Assembly: GCF_033439725.1 (NCBI RefSeq)
Contig: NW_026944391.1
Span: forward strand, 1,488,001 to 1,552,000
Direction: 5' to 3'
Length of the DNA: 64,000 nucleotides
Source of the DNA: Neurospora tetraspora
Taxonomy: Eukaryota > Ascomycota > Sordariomycetes > Sordariales > Sordariaceae
Part shown: positions 10,557 through 20,345 of the stretch, in pieces
How the letters are laid out: each line of letters begins with the position of its first letter
How positions within the stretch are numbered: position 1 is the first letter of the stretch
Notes under the pieces: model-generated
Told to the model about the DNA's origin: nothing
What the model saw: only the letters and a program-made list of their open reading frames with translations
Databases searched by the model: none
Position numbers and translations under genes: made by a program

Positions 10557-11345
10557 ATGTCTTCTTTTCAGATGCCCGTGTGTGCTGACGCCTTCAACAT
10601 GGAGCCCTTCATCAACAAGCAAAACTCGCACCACAAACCTTCTCTCGACCGAAGACCCTTGCCAACCTACGAGGAGGTAATGCAGATGACCCGCGTAAAA
10701 AAAGAGACCCTCAACACACCACTGAGCAAGTTTGCCCCGACGGGCATTCACGTTGGTGCGATTATCCTTGGCCCAGATCGCTGGCGGGAGATCGGGCAGT
10801 GGGTCGAATCCATGCAAATGCCGTCCGAGATTGAACTCGACGACCAGGTCCACAACAAACCCGCAGACGAATCCGTCGTTTTCGAAAACGTTCGCCTCGA
10901 CGTGGAGATCGTGCCCGAGGACTCGGCTACGAAGTGGCATGGGGATGATGATCGTGAGCTGGAAAAGTGGGATGTGCCCTCCTACGTGAAACCAACCCCC
11001 GAAAGAAACAAGAGAACCGGGGTGTACAACCTCATCGAGTTGAATTTGTGGAGGCTCGAAAAAAGCCCCTCACACAATCCAGCAATCCTCCTAAACCGGG
11101 CCACTCAACACGACATCGCCCTCTTTAACACCTTTCACTTCGAACCCCACCGTCACCGCCGCCGCTACTGCCGCCGCTGCGCGCGAAGAACATACACCCA
11201 ACGGAACGTCGCTGGCCTTGAGGAGGGTTGTGCCGGTTGGATCATTGACTCTGTGACTCAAGAGGATGAAGAAGAGGTGCCCGGCTGGAGCATTGAGCCC
11301 GTGACTCAAGAGGATAAAATTCAAGAGGATGAATTGGGAGACTAA
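10557..11345 (+). CDS. Hypothetical protein, 262 aa, C-terminal duplicated motif
   Basis: The ATG at 10557 is the first after the TATA box. The product opens with MSSFQMPV; a middle segment (TGIHVGAIILGPDRWREI) looks folded. Then come an Arg/His-rich stretch with CRRCARR and a C-terminal near-duplication, GWIIDSVTQEDEEE and GWSIEPVTQEDKIQEDE. I recognise no family. The stop is only about 35 nt before the 23-bp tandem repeats, and the gene runs into the foldback that follows, so its 3' UTR probably includes that structure. Confidence 0.6.
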   Translation: MSSFQMPVCADAFNMEPFINKQNSHHKPSLDRRPLPTYEEVMQMTRVKKETLNTPLSKFAPTGIHVGAIILGPDRWREIGQWVESMQMPSEIELDDQVHNKPADESVVFENVRLDVEIVPEDSATKWHGDDDRELEKWDVPSYVKPTPERNKRTGVYNLIELNLWRLEKSPSHNPAILLNRATQHDIALFNTFHFEPHRHRRRYCRRCARRTYTQRNVAGLEEGCAGWIIDSVTQEDEEEVPGWSIEPVTQEDKIQEDELGD

Positions 11346-11378
11346 TTTGACCATGATGGTTGATTTGTTTCAGGAGAC

Positions 11379-11470
11379 GCTGCCCGTGACAGCAAAGAGA
11401 AGCTGCCCGTGACAGCAAAGAGAAGCTGCCCGTGACAGCAAGAAGAGGTTGCCCGTAACAGCGAGGTTGG
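11379..11470 (+). repeat. 23-bp minisatellite, four units
   Basis: Units at 11379, 11402, 11425 and 11448 follow GCTGCCCGTGACAGCAAAGA (plus GAA). The first two are identical; the fourth drifts into the sequence that starts the foldback arm. An inverted copy of the unit lies at 11823-11845. Confidence 0.85.
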
Positions 11471-11845
11471 ATTTTGCATCCGAGGGGAAGGGTGGTTGGT
11501 CCAGAGCTCGAAAGTAGTTCACGATCCCGAATTTGTCATTGCGTCTGGAATAGAGTTGGGGATTTTACAGTCGAGCGGGAGGATGGTCCAGGGCTTGAAA
11601 AGCAGGCAGGATACTAGGGTTGAGAGCAAGCAAGATACCGAATTTGGCATTGGGTTTGGATCTCCACCTTGGGATCTTGGCTACGCTTACAGTGCAGGCC
11701 TTGGGCCGTTCTTCCGCTCGACTGCGAGAGATCTGATGGGCTATGTCCAGAAACAATGATTGGTTCGGTCTCTTGATTGGTTTCAGGCTTTGGACCGTCC
11801 TTCCCACGCCCGACCGCAAAAGCCAACCTCGCTGTCACGGGCAGG
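11449..11845. repeat. Long imperfect inverted repeat (foldback), arms ~180 bp
   Basis: The sequence 11449-11625 aligns to the reverse complement of 11665-11845 along its length: shared blocks include ACAGCGAGGTTGG at the outside, TTTTGC, GGTCCA, TCATTG followed by TCTGGA and ATAG, and CAGTCGAGCGG near the inside, around a loop of about 40 nt. A transcript through it would fold into a long hairpin. It begins about 100 nt after the stop codon at 11345. It may be a foldback or MITE-like element, or a hairpin small-RNA source; no target duplication was identified. Confidence 0.75.
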
Positions 11846-12205
11846 TTGGATGGTGATCATGGTGGTGTCTTGGAACACAGGGTATGCTGGCGTTTTGGGT
11901 TGTATTTGGCAAGCAAATTGGGTTTGGAAAGCGACTGGAATTTGGACAGCGAAAAGGGAAATTGACATTGATTGATTGGAAAGCCAAATAACACAACTGA
12001 ACTCCATGCTTCATCCTCGTGCTGTGCTAATGGTGACTTCCCTCTTTATGTCACCTTGTACAATGAACTCTCAACTCCTTCTCCGTGTGCATGTGGATAT
12101 CATAATCTGACAAAAGCCAAAATGAGAACGTATTAAAACAAGATTAAAAGAAGAAAATGCGTTGGCCATCTTTCGTAGAATAGATGATTGGTGGGAAGCA
12201 AGCGC
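11846..12205. other. Intergenic region between convergent genes
   Basis: It holds further scattered copies of a short GGAATTTGG / ATTGGGTTTGGA theme related to the foldback loop (11905-11970), then the downstream side of the minus-strand gene ending at 12206. No gene seen. Confidence 0.4.
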
Positions 12206-12755
12206 TTAAATGCCGTGACCTATCATGATATCACCGTTAGCATCACGTCCACAATCATCCCACCCCAAGAACAGAAAAGGAGTACTCACGTCCCAACTGC
12301 TTCCCCCTCTTGCTAACCTCCTTAGCATGATACTGCTTAATCTTGGCCCTCCTCGCCTCCTCCTGGGCTTCGAGCTCCAGAGCCCTAATATGCTCCCTAG
12401 CCTGCCTCACATTCTCCCTGGCCGCCATCAGCGCTCGATCCGCGTCGCGTTCAGCAGCCTCCGCCATCATGACGCGCTCGCGTGCCTGCACGATGGACGG
12501 ATCGACGTCGTGGCTGGTCGAGGTGCCGTTGCCGAAGGTGCGAGACAACAGGCTGCCCTTGCGCTGAGTTCCATGTCCGGACTCTCGGCTGGTGGAGCGG
12601 TTGCGGTCCGAGGCGGAGGAGTAGGTGGGGGAACCGGGGGAGGGGGAGCGGTGGCGAGAGGAACCGCCGAAGAGGGAGTGGCGCTTGGGAGCGGGTTCGT
12701 GGTGGACGGGGGCCGGGGCGGGCTCGGGCTCGGCGTGGCGGGAGAAGAGAGGCAT
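12206..12755 (-). CDS. Small coiled-coil protein with Ser/Pro-rich head, 159 aa, two exons
   Basis: Exon 1 runs 12755-12290 and exon 2 runs 12219-12206, with a 70-nt intron (donor GTGAGT at 12289, branch TGCTAAC, acceptor ATAG ending 12220). Splicing changes a ragged read-through tail into a tidy end, KQLGRHGI. The head (MPLFSRHAEPEPAPAP) is Pro/His-rich, then Ser/Arg-rich; residues about 88-150 form one charged amphipathic helix rich in Ala, Glu and Arg (EHIRALELEAQEEARRAKIK). I have the impression of a small conserved fungal protein but cannot name the family. It is transcribed divergently from the RNPS1-like gene, sharing a 1.4 kb upstream region. Confidence 0.65.
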
Positions 12756-14137
12756 GTTGATGGTTGTTGTTGTGTGTCGTTGTTTGTTTTTGTTGTTGTT
12801 GTTGAGGGAGAAGGATGTTCAGGGGCTGCTTTGGCTTGTATGAGTTGCTTGGTGGTTATCGATGGAGATGAAGTTGTTGAAAATAGAGAAGCAGCACTTG
12901 AGATGGTATTTCTATTCCTCCACGAAGACAGCCATGATCGTTTGTGCACCCGATGAAACCTGCTTTTGAACATGTTTGATGATGATGGTTGACGACGTCG
13001 TTGGCGGCGATCAACAACATGACGTCAAATCCGGTTGGTGAAGGAGGGTGACAGGACCCTTTGAATGGCCTGAAGCAAACGCGCTCCAATGAGGAGGCCC
13101 AGAAATGACGATGGCGGCGGGGGTGCAACGGCCCAACAGGACCCTGAAGCTTGAAGACAGGACCCAGAAAAACAAATAGTCCATGGCTGATGCAGGGTTT
13201 CGGGCCTAGACCACGATCGCGGAAAATGCCATCATCGTCGGACACTAAGAAAGGTGAGTGGTTGAGGTGTCGGCGTGGAATGCTTTTCTCGAACAAGCTT
13301 CGTGCCAAGTTTCCTTGTTTTCACCCACGGCAAACGTCCAAGTATGTGCCGCCATGGTGAGGTCAACTGTGGCCCGGTCGGCTTGGCTTCACTGCGTTTT
13401 TGGATCGTTGAATTGAGGTGATGTCCATCGTCAAGTCCAGAGGACATTGAGACCACTCCAAGGGCCTCATGGTGACGATGAATCGTTGCTGGTGATAATC
13501 AAATGAATCGCATAACCGTCGATTGCTGGGATACGAATACGCCTGGATGGTTGTCATGCATAAAAACGTTGCGCTGATCCCTTCCTGGATTTCGCGATGA
13601 TGTCTTGGAAGCTTCAAAACATTCTCGAAAACAAAAACATGGAAATAAGGTTGCCAAGAGAAACCACAGTGGATCATCACGTAGGCGCTAAGAAGCAGAG
13701 TGGAAACAGAAAGGAGCTGGTGAAGACAATGCGGGGGATCACGTGAGACAGCATTTGCTTTATGAGCCCCACCAAGGGACGAAAGAGCAAAAGAGGTCTG
13801 TGCATGCTCGCCGCGGTTTTGGAGCTCCACTGAAGCAAGAGGCGCGTCGGGACTTTTGCAGCAATTGGTTTCAGTGGAAAGAACTGAACAAAAAAAAGCA
13901 ATTGGCAAATATCCTTCACCAAACATCAAACATCACCATTCTTCATCCCCACCACACAGCTCGCGACAGCAGACTCTCCGAATTACGATCGCGTACTATA
14001 GCTACAGTCCATTCTACAGCATTCTTACAACCAGAGTTACTATAGCGATTCGCGCACAACCACATCTTTCCACAGCAGCAACTACATCACCACCACATCA
14101 CCACCACATCATCACCACCACATCATCACCACCAACC
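12756..14137. other. Divergent intergenic region with CACCAC-rich leader
   Basis: Shared upstream region of the minus-strand gene at 12755 and the RNPS1-like gene. Right before the ATG at 14138, about 14087-14134 is a run of CATCACCAC/CACCAC units forming an unstructured purine-poor 5' leader. No gene supported inside it. Confidence 0.5.
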
Positions 14138-15192
14138 ATGGCCTCCCGCTCGAGGTCTCGGTCGGCCGACCGCTACGACGACGACCGCTCCCGGTCTGGA
14201 TCTCCTCGCCGCAACCGTTCTCCCACACCTCGCTCCGCCCGCGACTACTCGCGCGAACCCTCGCCCGCCCTCAGAGACAGAGACGCTTCCCTCGACCGTG
14301 AACGAGGTCGCTCGCCGCCCCGCAGGAACGGTGGTGGTCGTCGTAGCCTGAGCCCGCCACCCGCTCGCGCTAGGAGCTACAGCCGTGGAGGAGACAGTCG
14401 CTCGAGATCCAGAAGCCCAACCCGTAGCCCGAGCCCAGTACAGCCGGTCAGGAGCACCAAGATTGTCGTCGAGCGCCTGACCAAGAACATCAACGAGAAC
14501 CACCTCCGCGAGATCTTTGGCCAGTTTGGAGAGATTGAGGATTTGGATCTGCCTCTTAACAGGACATGTAAGCTCCCTTATGCCTCTTCTGACCCTTCAC
14601 TGTGGCAACTGCTAACTCGGTACTACGTCCAGCCCGCACAAACCGTGGCACAGCCTACATCCTCTACGTTCACGAAGCCGACGCCGAAGCCGCCATCGCC
14701 CACATGCACGAAGCCCAGCTTGACGGCACCGTTATCAACGTCTCCATTGTCCTCCCCCGCCGCAAATTCTCTCCTTCCCCACCTACCGCTCGCAGGGGGG
14801 CCAACTACGATCCCCGCCAACCCCCGCCGGGACCCAGAGGAGGAGGCCGCGGCGGCCGTAACAGATCTCCCGGACCCCGTGGTGGTGGACGTCACGCACA
14901 TCGCTCCGATACCTATCGACCTCGGTCGGTGTCGCGGTCACGATCCCGCTCGCGCTCGCCTGTGGCGGCGTCTGGAGGAAACAGGAGGTATCGGTCCAGG
15001 TCACGCTCTTGGTCTTCCCGCTCACGCTCTCCTAGCCCGAGAGGCGGAAAGGGTAGCCGAGGAGGCGGTGGTAGAGGTGGAAGAAACGACGTGGACGGCA
15101 GAGGACGTAGGAGTCCTAGCCGCGCTAGTTACGACAGCTACGATCGCAGGAGCAGGAGCCGCAGCCGCAGTCGTGATTGGGACAGACGTTAG
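14138..15192 (+). CDS. RNPS1-like SR/RRM splicing and exon-junction protein, 329 aa
   Basis: Exons 14138-14567 and 14633-15192 flank a 65-nt intron (GTAAGC, branch TGCTAAC, acceptor CCAG); the join restores the RRM. Residues 1-105 are an RS-rich head (SRSRSRSADRY). An RRM follows at about 107-185 with TKIVVERLTKNI (RNP2), the FGQFGEIEDLDLP strand, then RGTAYILYVHEADAEAAI (RNP1 region). The rest is RGG and RS repeats (GPRGGGRGGRN, RSRSRSRD). The layout of RS-rich head, single RRM and RS/RGG tail and the DLPLNRTSRTNRGTAY junction match RNPS1, which activates splicing and joins the exon-junction/ASAP complex in the nucleus. Generic SR proteins are the alternative. Confidence 0.85.
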
Positions 15193-17289
15193 GTGCATCC
15201 CTCGCGCAGGGGTTAGGTGGACCAGCCTGAGGGAGAATCCTCGCGATCCATGGGTCAAGGTAGAGGGTAATCGGTTAATTGGAGCATTAGGCGTTGGGCG
15301 AGGTAGGGAAAAGTGGAGGAGATAAAATTGGACAACAACAGGTCCGGTGTGAGTGTCATTCCCTTTTGGAGGGAGTATTGTACCAATAACAGGGAAAAGG
15401 GGGTTTCGTGTTAGCTTACATCGTTTGTACAGGACGCCTGACGAACATCTCGCGATCCGATCCGAATCCCAAGATAGTTGCCGACGATTGTTGACGTTGG
15501 TCCCAGAGAGACATGAATACGAAGAATAAGATATCATCCGAGATTCCAACATCGTTGCTCGTCGGCGTCCGTTTCAATCCTTGATGGTATGTGGAAGATT
15601 TCTCTCATAAGCTATCTTCGGATCGTGTATCCATTTTCGTCTGCCCTATCCTCCTTTCCGTCTTGCCTAGCTACATCCGGTCTCACCAAGCATGGGTAAT
15701 ATTTGTTTCCATTCGAACCAACCTGATGTTCCATCTCGTACTTCGTGTACCATGTTGGAAGCCTATACCGCCAGTACATTCCCAAACCCGTTTTTTCCCG
15801 TTGTCGTTGGATGCATGTCATCAACACCTGACCAATGACATCTGCTAACCGAGATCCGGACAGTCGTTGGATACCCTGGCGATTCGTGTTCCCTCGCTAG
15901 AATACGCAACGTCAACCCCATTGCCTGGAATTCGAGATGACTCTTTCTACCTACTCTTGATGATCTGCATCATGAAGATCACATCTCAGAGCCTCATCAT
16001 CCGCGATTACAAAGCTATTTACCTGATGGTCGGACCCCTATAACAACCACGAAACAGGCCCGATTACCAGTAAACCCACAGATGACCAAGCGAACCATGC
16101 ATTTCTCAATCTTGAAATATTTGGGAACACATTCGGTCAGCCCTACACGTGGGCCCGAGGCTGCGCCATCCATCATGTGCCGCGCGTATCCGGGGAAACA
16201 TGCCAGTTTCTCTGTCTCGGATACAAGCGATTGCGCCACAATGCGACCAGGAAACCGAGCCGGCACTTGGAGGCTCCTGGACAGTACGGTACCGCCGAGT
16301 CGGGTCGGCGTTGCCAGTTCCAATAGCTTGGTACTGGTCCGAGATCATTCTCAAAGGCGCTCAACAGGCCCTTCAAGTACACCACCACGTCAACGGGTCC
16401 AAACACATCCTAACTCAGGCACAAGTGTGCGTGGCAACAAAGTCACTAATACAGGTGATTCATCATGGTTCGGCTGGATTCTTTTGCTCGTGTTTACTCT
16501 CTGCAATGTCAGAATGTCATCTCTCTTTCCATGTGCCTACCCCCCAAAAATTCTCTTACTCTCTCCCACGTTCTTTCTGCAAACAGTAGAGCACATGACA
16601 AGAACTGGATGTGCGAAACCCCAAGGCAGCACCCGGTAGGCAAGAGTTCTCACCGCCCTAATCGCGCCACAAACTCAATCTAGGACCGAGGCTCAGATCA
16701 TCTACGACATTGCTGTGTCTCCCGTATGGACTTTGTACCTATTCTCTCCGTCGGATCCATCGCTTCGGCCCACCCACAAACCCCCAACAAGCACAGCTCA
16801 GGCTCTCGAATGTACCCACCAAGAGACACACCTACCGGACTACCCGACACGGTTCCTGCCGTGGGTGCCCACTACCATGCTCGGGAACGAGGGAGCATGC
16901 CCTCCCTGGTCTGTCAACGCGGCTTCGCGAGCATGATGGAATGACACCTGGTCTCGTGGCCTGAAGAGTCAGGAGTGAGACCATGTTACCTGTCGTTGGC
17001 GACGACGACCCAGCAACGACCGAGGAGTCATTTTATGGAACTCGTCTTCATCTTGCTACAGTGGTTCACAGACCCACCGAACGAAAGGTCCACCTACGGC
17101 AACTTCTTTTCCCTCGATGGCAGTGCTCTTGTTGGTGCCTTGGGGCCCTGCGGACTCACGCGTTGTTGGGGGCTGCGAGAGAAGCTTAGTTTTGCGCAAG
17201 AGCGTTCATCGTTATGAGTTCACCGCCGGACTTGACACCATGGCTACAACGCGGTTGTTCTCGTCCCAAATTGATATTTTACGTCCAAG
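15193..17289. other. Intergenic region, 2.1 kb
   Basis: Ordinary composition, only short open frames on both strands with no family resemblance or convincing splice-joined model. It includes the 3' UTR of the RNPS1-like gene. Confidence 0.45.
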
Positions 17290-17297
17290 TATAAAAG
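17290..17297 (+). promoter_or_regulatory. TATA box for the 17486 small gene
   Basis: TATAAAAG about 190 nt before the ATG at 17486, followed by a CT-rich leader. Confidence 0.4.
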
Positions 17298-17485
17298 AGA
17301 TGATGCCTCATCGCCTGAGACTGGTCTTTTTACACTGTAGATACCCTCAACTGTGACCAGTTCCTCCTAGTTTTTGCTCATTCGAGACGCGATTAACCCC
17401 AAGCACTTGGACTACTTCTACTCTCGTCCCGCAAATATTTCGCTCTCGCTCACTGCCGCCACTTTTACTCTCAATAGAAGTGAAG

Positions 17486-17740
17486 ATGATATCCACCGAC
17501 ATCGCCATCTTCACCTTTCCCTCCTTCTCCCAAGTCCCTGTCGGACTGACCCCCACCGACGAAGACAGCTATTTCTCCTCCTCATCATGCTTCTCTGCCG
17601 AGTTACCTCGTTCAGTTCCTGTTCTCTTCACCACCCTCCCCAACCCTCCCCGACCGCCTACCCCCGGACCGACGCCCAGACCAGGACCTCTCGCTCCGAG
17701 ACCTAATGTGCCGAGCCCCCCGCCTACTCCGAGAAAATAA
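17486..17740 (+). CDS. Small proline-rich protein, 84 aa
   Basis: The ATG at 17486 (GAAGATGATATCC) opens 84 codons. The head (MISTDIAIFTFPSFSQVPVG) is mildly hydrophobic, a Ser/Asp segment follows, and the tail is Pro-rich (PTPGPTPRPGPLAPRPN). A clear TATA box and pyrimidine leader upstream argue for a real transcript. Function unknown; low complexity limits recognition. Confidence 0.4.
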   Translation: MISTDIAIFTFPSFSQVPVGLTPTDEDSYFSSSSCFSAELPRSVPVLFTTLPNPPRPPTPGPTPRPGPLAPRPNVPSPPPTPRK

Positions 17741-19003
17741 GCCATCAATGGGCGGTATGTGCCTATGCTCTTCTCCCGCTATACACACATGTAGACTGAC
17801 ATTTGTAGACTAGTTTCACATAGTGCAGTTACTGCAACAAAAGAGGGCAGCGTAAAATACGGACTACAGCTACAGGCATAAGGCAAAAGGCTACGTTAGA
17901 CTTGCATCTGTTTAGAGAAGAGAAAGTCTTCCGGTGCAAAGTGGGTGCTTCTCAAAGAAAGTACTTGGTAACTCGGAGGCTTAGCGGCTACGAAAGTTTG
18001 GGGGTAATGAGTAGGTACTGAATCTTGACGTTTTACGGGAGGAGGATACAAGTGGTCATGGTACGAAATACAATGCAATAACTTCACAAGGCTTAGTTGT
18101 CTGCAAAGTTCTTACAGTTCAGAATCCCATTGGATGGTAGCGGAATTGGCGGAATTGGTGGCTTGGAACGCGGTAAATTGTTCGTTTGTGATACGTGAGA
18201 TGAGTAGAGGACAGAGGTAAACGCGGTGCAACATTGTTATAGGTAAGGTAGGTTTTGTGTTATACAGGCTCGGTGCTCATTGGGAGACATTGAGGCTCTG
18301 AACGAACTGATCGCCCCCAACATCTACCTACCTACAGGTACCTTTAGACAAACTGATTGTTGTTGACCGCACAATTCCCATGTATTAATGTAACGTGCCA
18401 AATCTTAACAATGACTAACCCGCCGCCAAAGAGGTCTCCAAACTCTGTGTAACCACCCGCGCTTATCACCTCTACACAGTAGAATACGGAAGCGGTGAGA
18501 GGTTCTTGCCTATGGTGCCTACTAACCGCCCCCCTACAGCACTACAGCCCTACTGGACAACCCCGGGGTGGCTGACACTTTTCGGTCCGAGTCCCAATCT
18601 ACCTCTACCGGGATGGCCTCGAACGCAGCGGCGTCACTCAAGCTTCCGTCGGTATCGTAAAAGGACTAGTGGGGGGACTGCGCCGTTCACACTTTCACAT
18701 CCCGCTCCCGTTCCCCAGTCCCTCGGTGCCGACCGCCGGTGGGACAGTGAGACTAAGACAGTGAGACTCAGCCTTGTAGGGCTGCATGAAGGTAAGGTAT
18801 GTAATTCGGGTCTGGAACGCAGTCTCCGATGGCGTCGGTATAGGTCGGTAGGTCAGATTCGTTAGTACCAAAGTGGTAACTTGGCCACCATAGAAAAATC
18901 GGTCAAATACAGGAGCACTCGACATTTGGCAGTCGTTGGTAGATTTGGAAGTGAGACCATATGCTGGAAAAGAAATACCCAAAAGAAAACAGAGAAAAAA
19001 GAT
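17741..19003. other. Intergenic region, 1.2 kb
   Basis: No supported gene between the small proline-rich gene and the tRNA. The right end (18981-19001) carries the Pol III terminator of the minus-strand tRNA. Confidence 0.45.
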
Positions 19004-19101
19004 TACCCTACCAGGGAGTTGAACCCTGCGCTGCGGAAGACTTGCACTCTGTGTGGAATGAGTTTGAGAATCCGCCATGTTAACCGATACACCAGTAGGG
19101 T
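19004..19101 (-). tRNA. tRNA-Glu (anticodon CTC) with a 26-nt intron
   Basis: On the minus strand a full cloverleaf folds: acceptor ACCCTAC with GTAGGGT, D stem GTGT/ACAT, anticodon stem GCGGA/TCCGC with loop TTCTCA+T, and T arm CAGGG TTCAACT CCCTG. The intron occupies 19064-19039, directly after position 37, the standard eukaryotic site. Anticodon CTC reads GAG (Glu). A TTTTTT Pol III terminator follows at 19000-18995. The A1-U72 pair and discriminator A are unusual for tRNA-Glu, so the isotype is less sure than the tRNA call. Confidence 0.85.
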
Positions 19102-20345
19102 ATTTTTTGGGGGTTCTTGTTGGGATGTGGCAGCAAAGGGTAGGCTTATGAAGGACTGTTTGCGTTTGTTTGGGAAGGGGCGGGTTTGTTGGTGTGTTAG
19201 GTTGTTTGAGGCAGGGAAGGAGCAGGAGGTGAAAGGTGGAGGACGGGTAGATACTTCCAGATGATGGAGGTAACGATGACATTTCACTTTCTCTTGGCCG
19301 TTCCACTCACCGCACCTACTGGTACCTGCTAGGGAACTGGATGATGAAATCGTCAATCATATCAGATTGTGGCGCTGGCTTTCTGAGCCGAAGACTAGAG
19401 ATATACTTATCAAGACTACAAAATCCAATGGGGCATGTCAGGACAGGAAAGCCGGACCGTTGCGAAAACTCATGTCAGACACTCGAGGACTGTCAGAAAG
19501 CACACAGGCCTAATTGCATTGAACTATGTCAAGTATACTGACGGATACGTACACGACCGCAATGAACCCTCTTGACATCTCCAAAATTTTCCGGCGATTT
19601 CCAGACCGTCGAGGAGTTGATGCTGTCGGGTTTCTCATTTCGAGGACCTTGATGGTTTTGATGCCGGCAGCCCTGACAGCTGGAGGGCGCACTGACACTG
19701 CCAGCACATGCCCGACAAGATGCCCGCTAGGACCGACAGGGGGCGCAGGCAAGACCCTGAAAGAAAAAGTCTTGGCTGACCGAATGGGATCCACGTATGT
19801 AAGCACGGGGGACCATATCGACCAATCATTGAAGCCGGTAAGCAGCGATAAGCTGATAAGCCACTGATAAGATCCGGCTGACCCATGACAAAAGACAAAG
19901 TCAAGGGGAGAAAAAAAGAATTTTGGTGGGGCTCTTTTGTTTCGCTGTCAGTTGTTTAGAGGGGTTCCTCCACCAAAAAAGACACCGACAGCGCGGGCGG
20001 GCTGCCCGTGCCCCAGAGTCCACCGCCAGCCAGGGACCCGCCACCGCCTTCCCTTTCTCGTTCCAGTCCACTGCACTCCGACTCCAGCAAGCAGAGGCAG
20101 ACATTGCATTGTGCAGAGCCTTTGCTTTTTTCCTTCCCTTTTCCTCTTCTTCTCTTGCTTCACCTCCAAAACACCCGCCATCCATCTGTCTGCGTTTGCG
20201 ACAGCATCACCAAGGCTCCCTTTCTCCCTTCCGCCTTGTGTCGCCACGGGCATTTCTCGGCCCAGGTCCCTATCAGAGACCGTTTCTTTTCTAACCAGAC
20301 ATTCCCAATCTCCCCTCTTCAAATACCAGAAAACCCAACAAAAAA
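19102..20345. other. Upstream region of the New1-like gene
   Basis: No supported gene. From about 20080 to 20345 the plus strand is strongly pyrimidine-rich (CTTTTTTCC, CTTCCCTTTTCC runs), typical of the leader of highly expressed translation genes in these fungi. Confidence 0.45.

Noticed and set aside
11496-11975. Plus-strand open frames across the foldback
   Set aside because: They are 60-90 codons, start in the inverted repeat and have matching frames on the other arm, as expected from repeat structure rather than coding.
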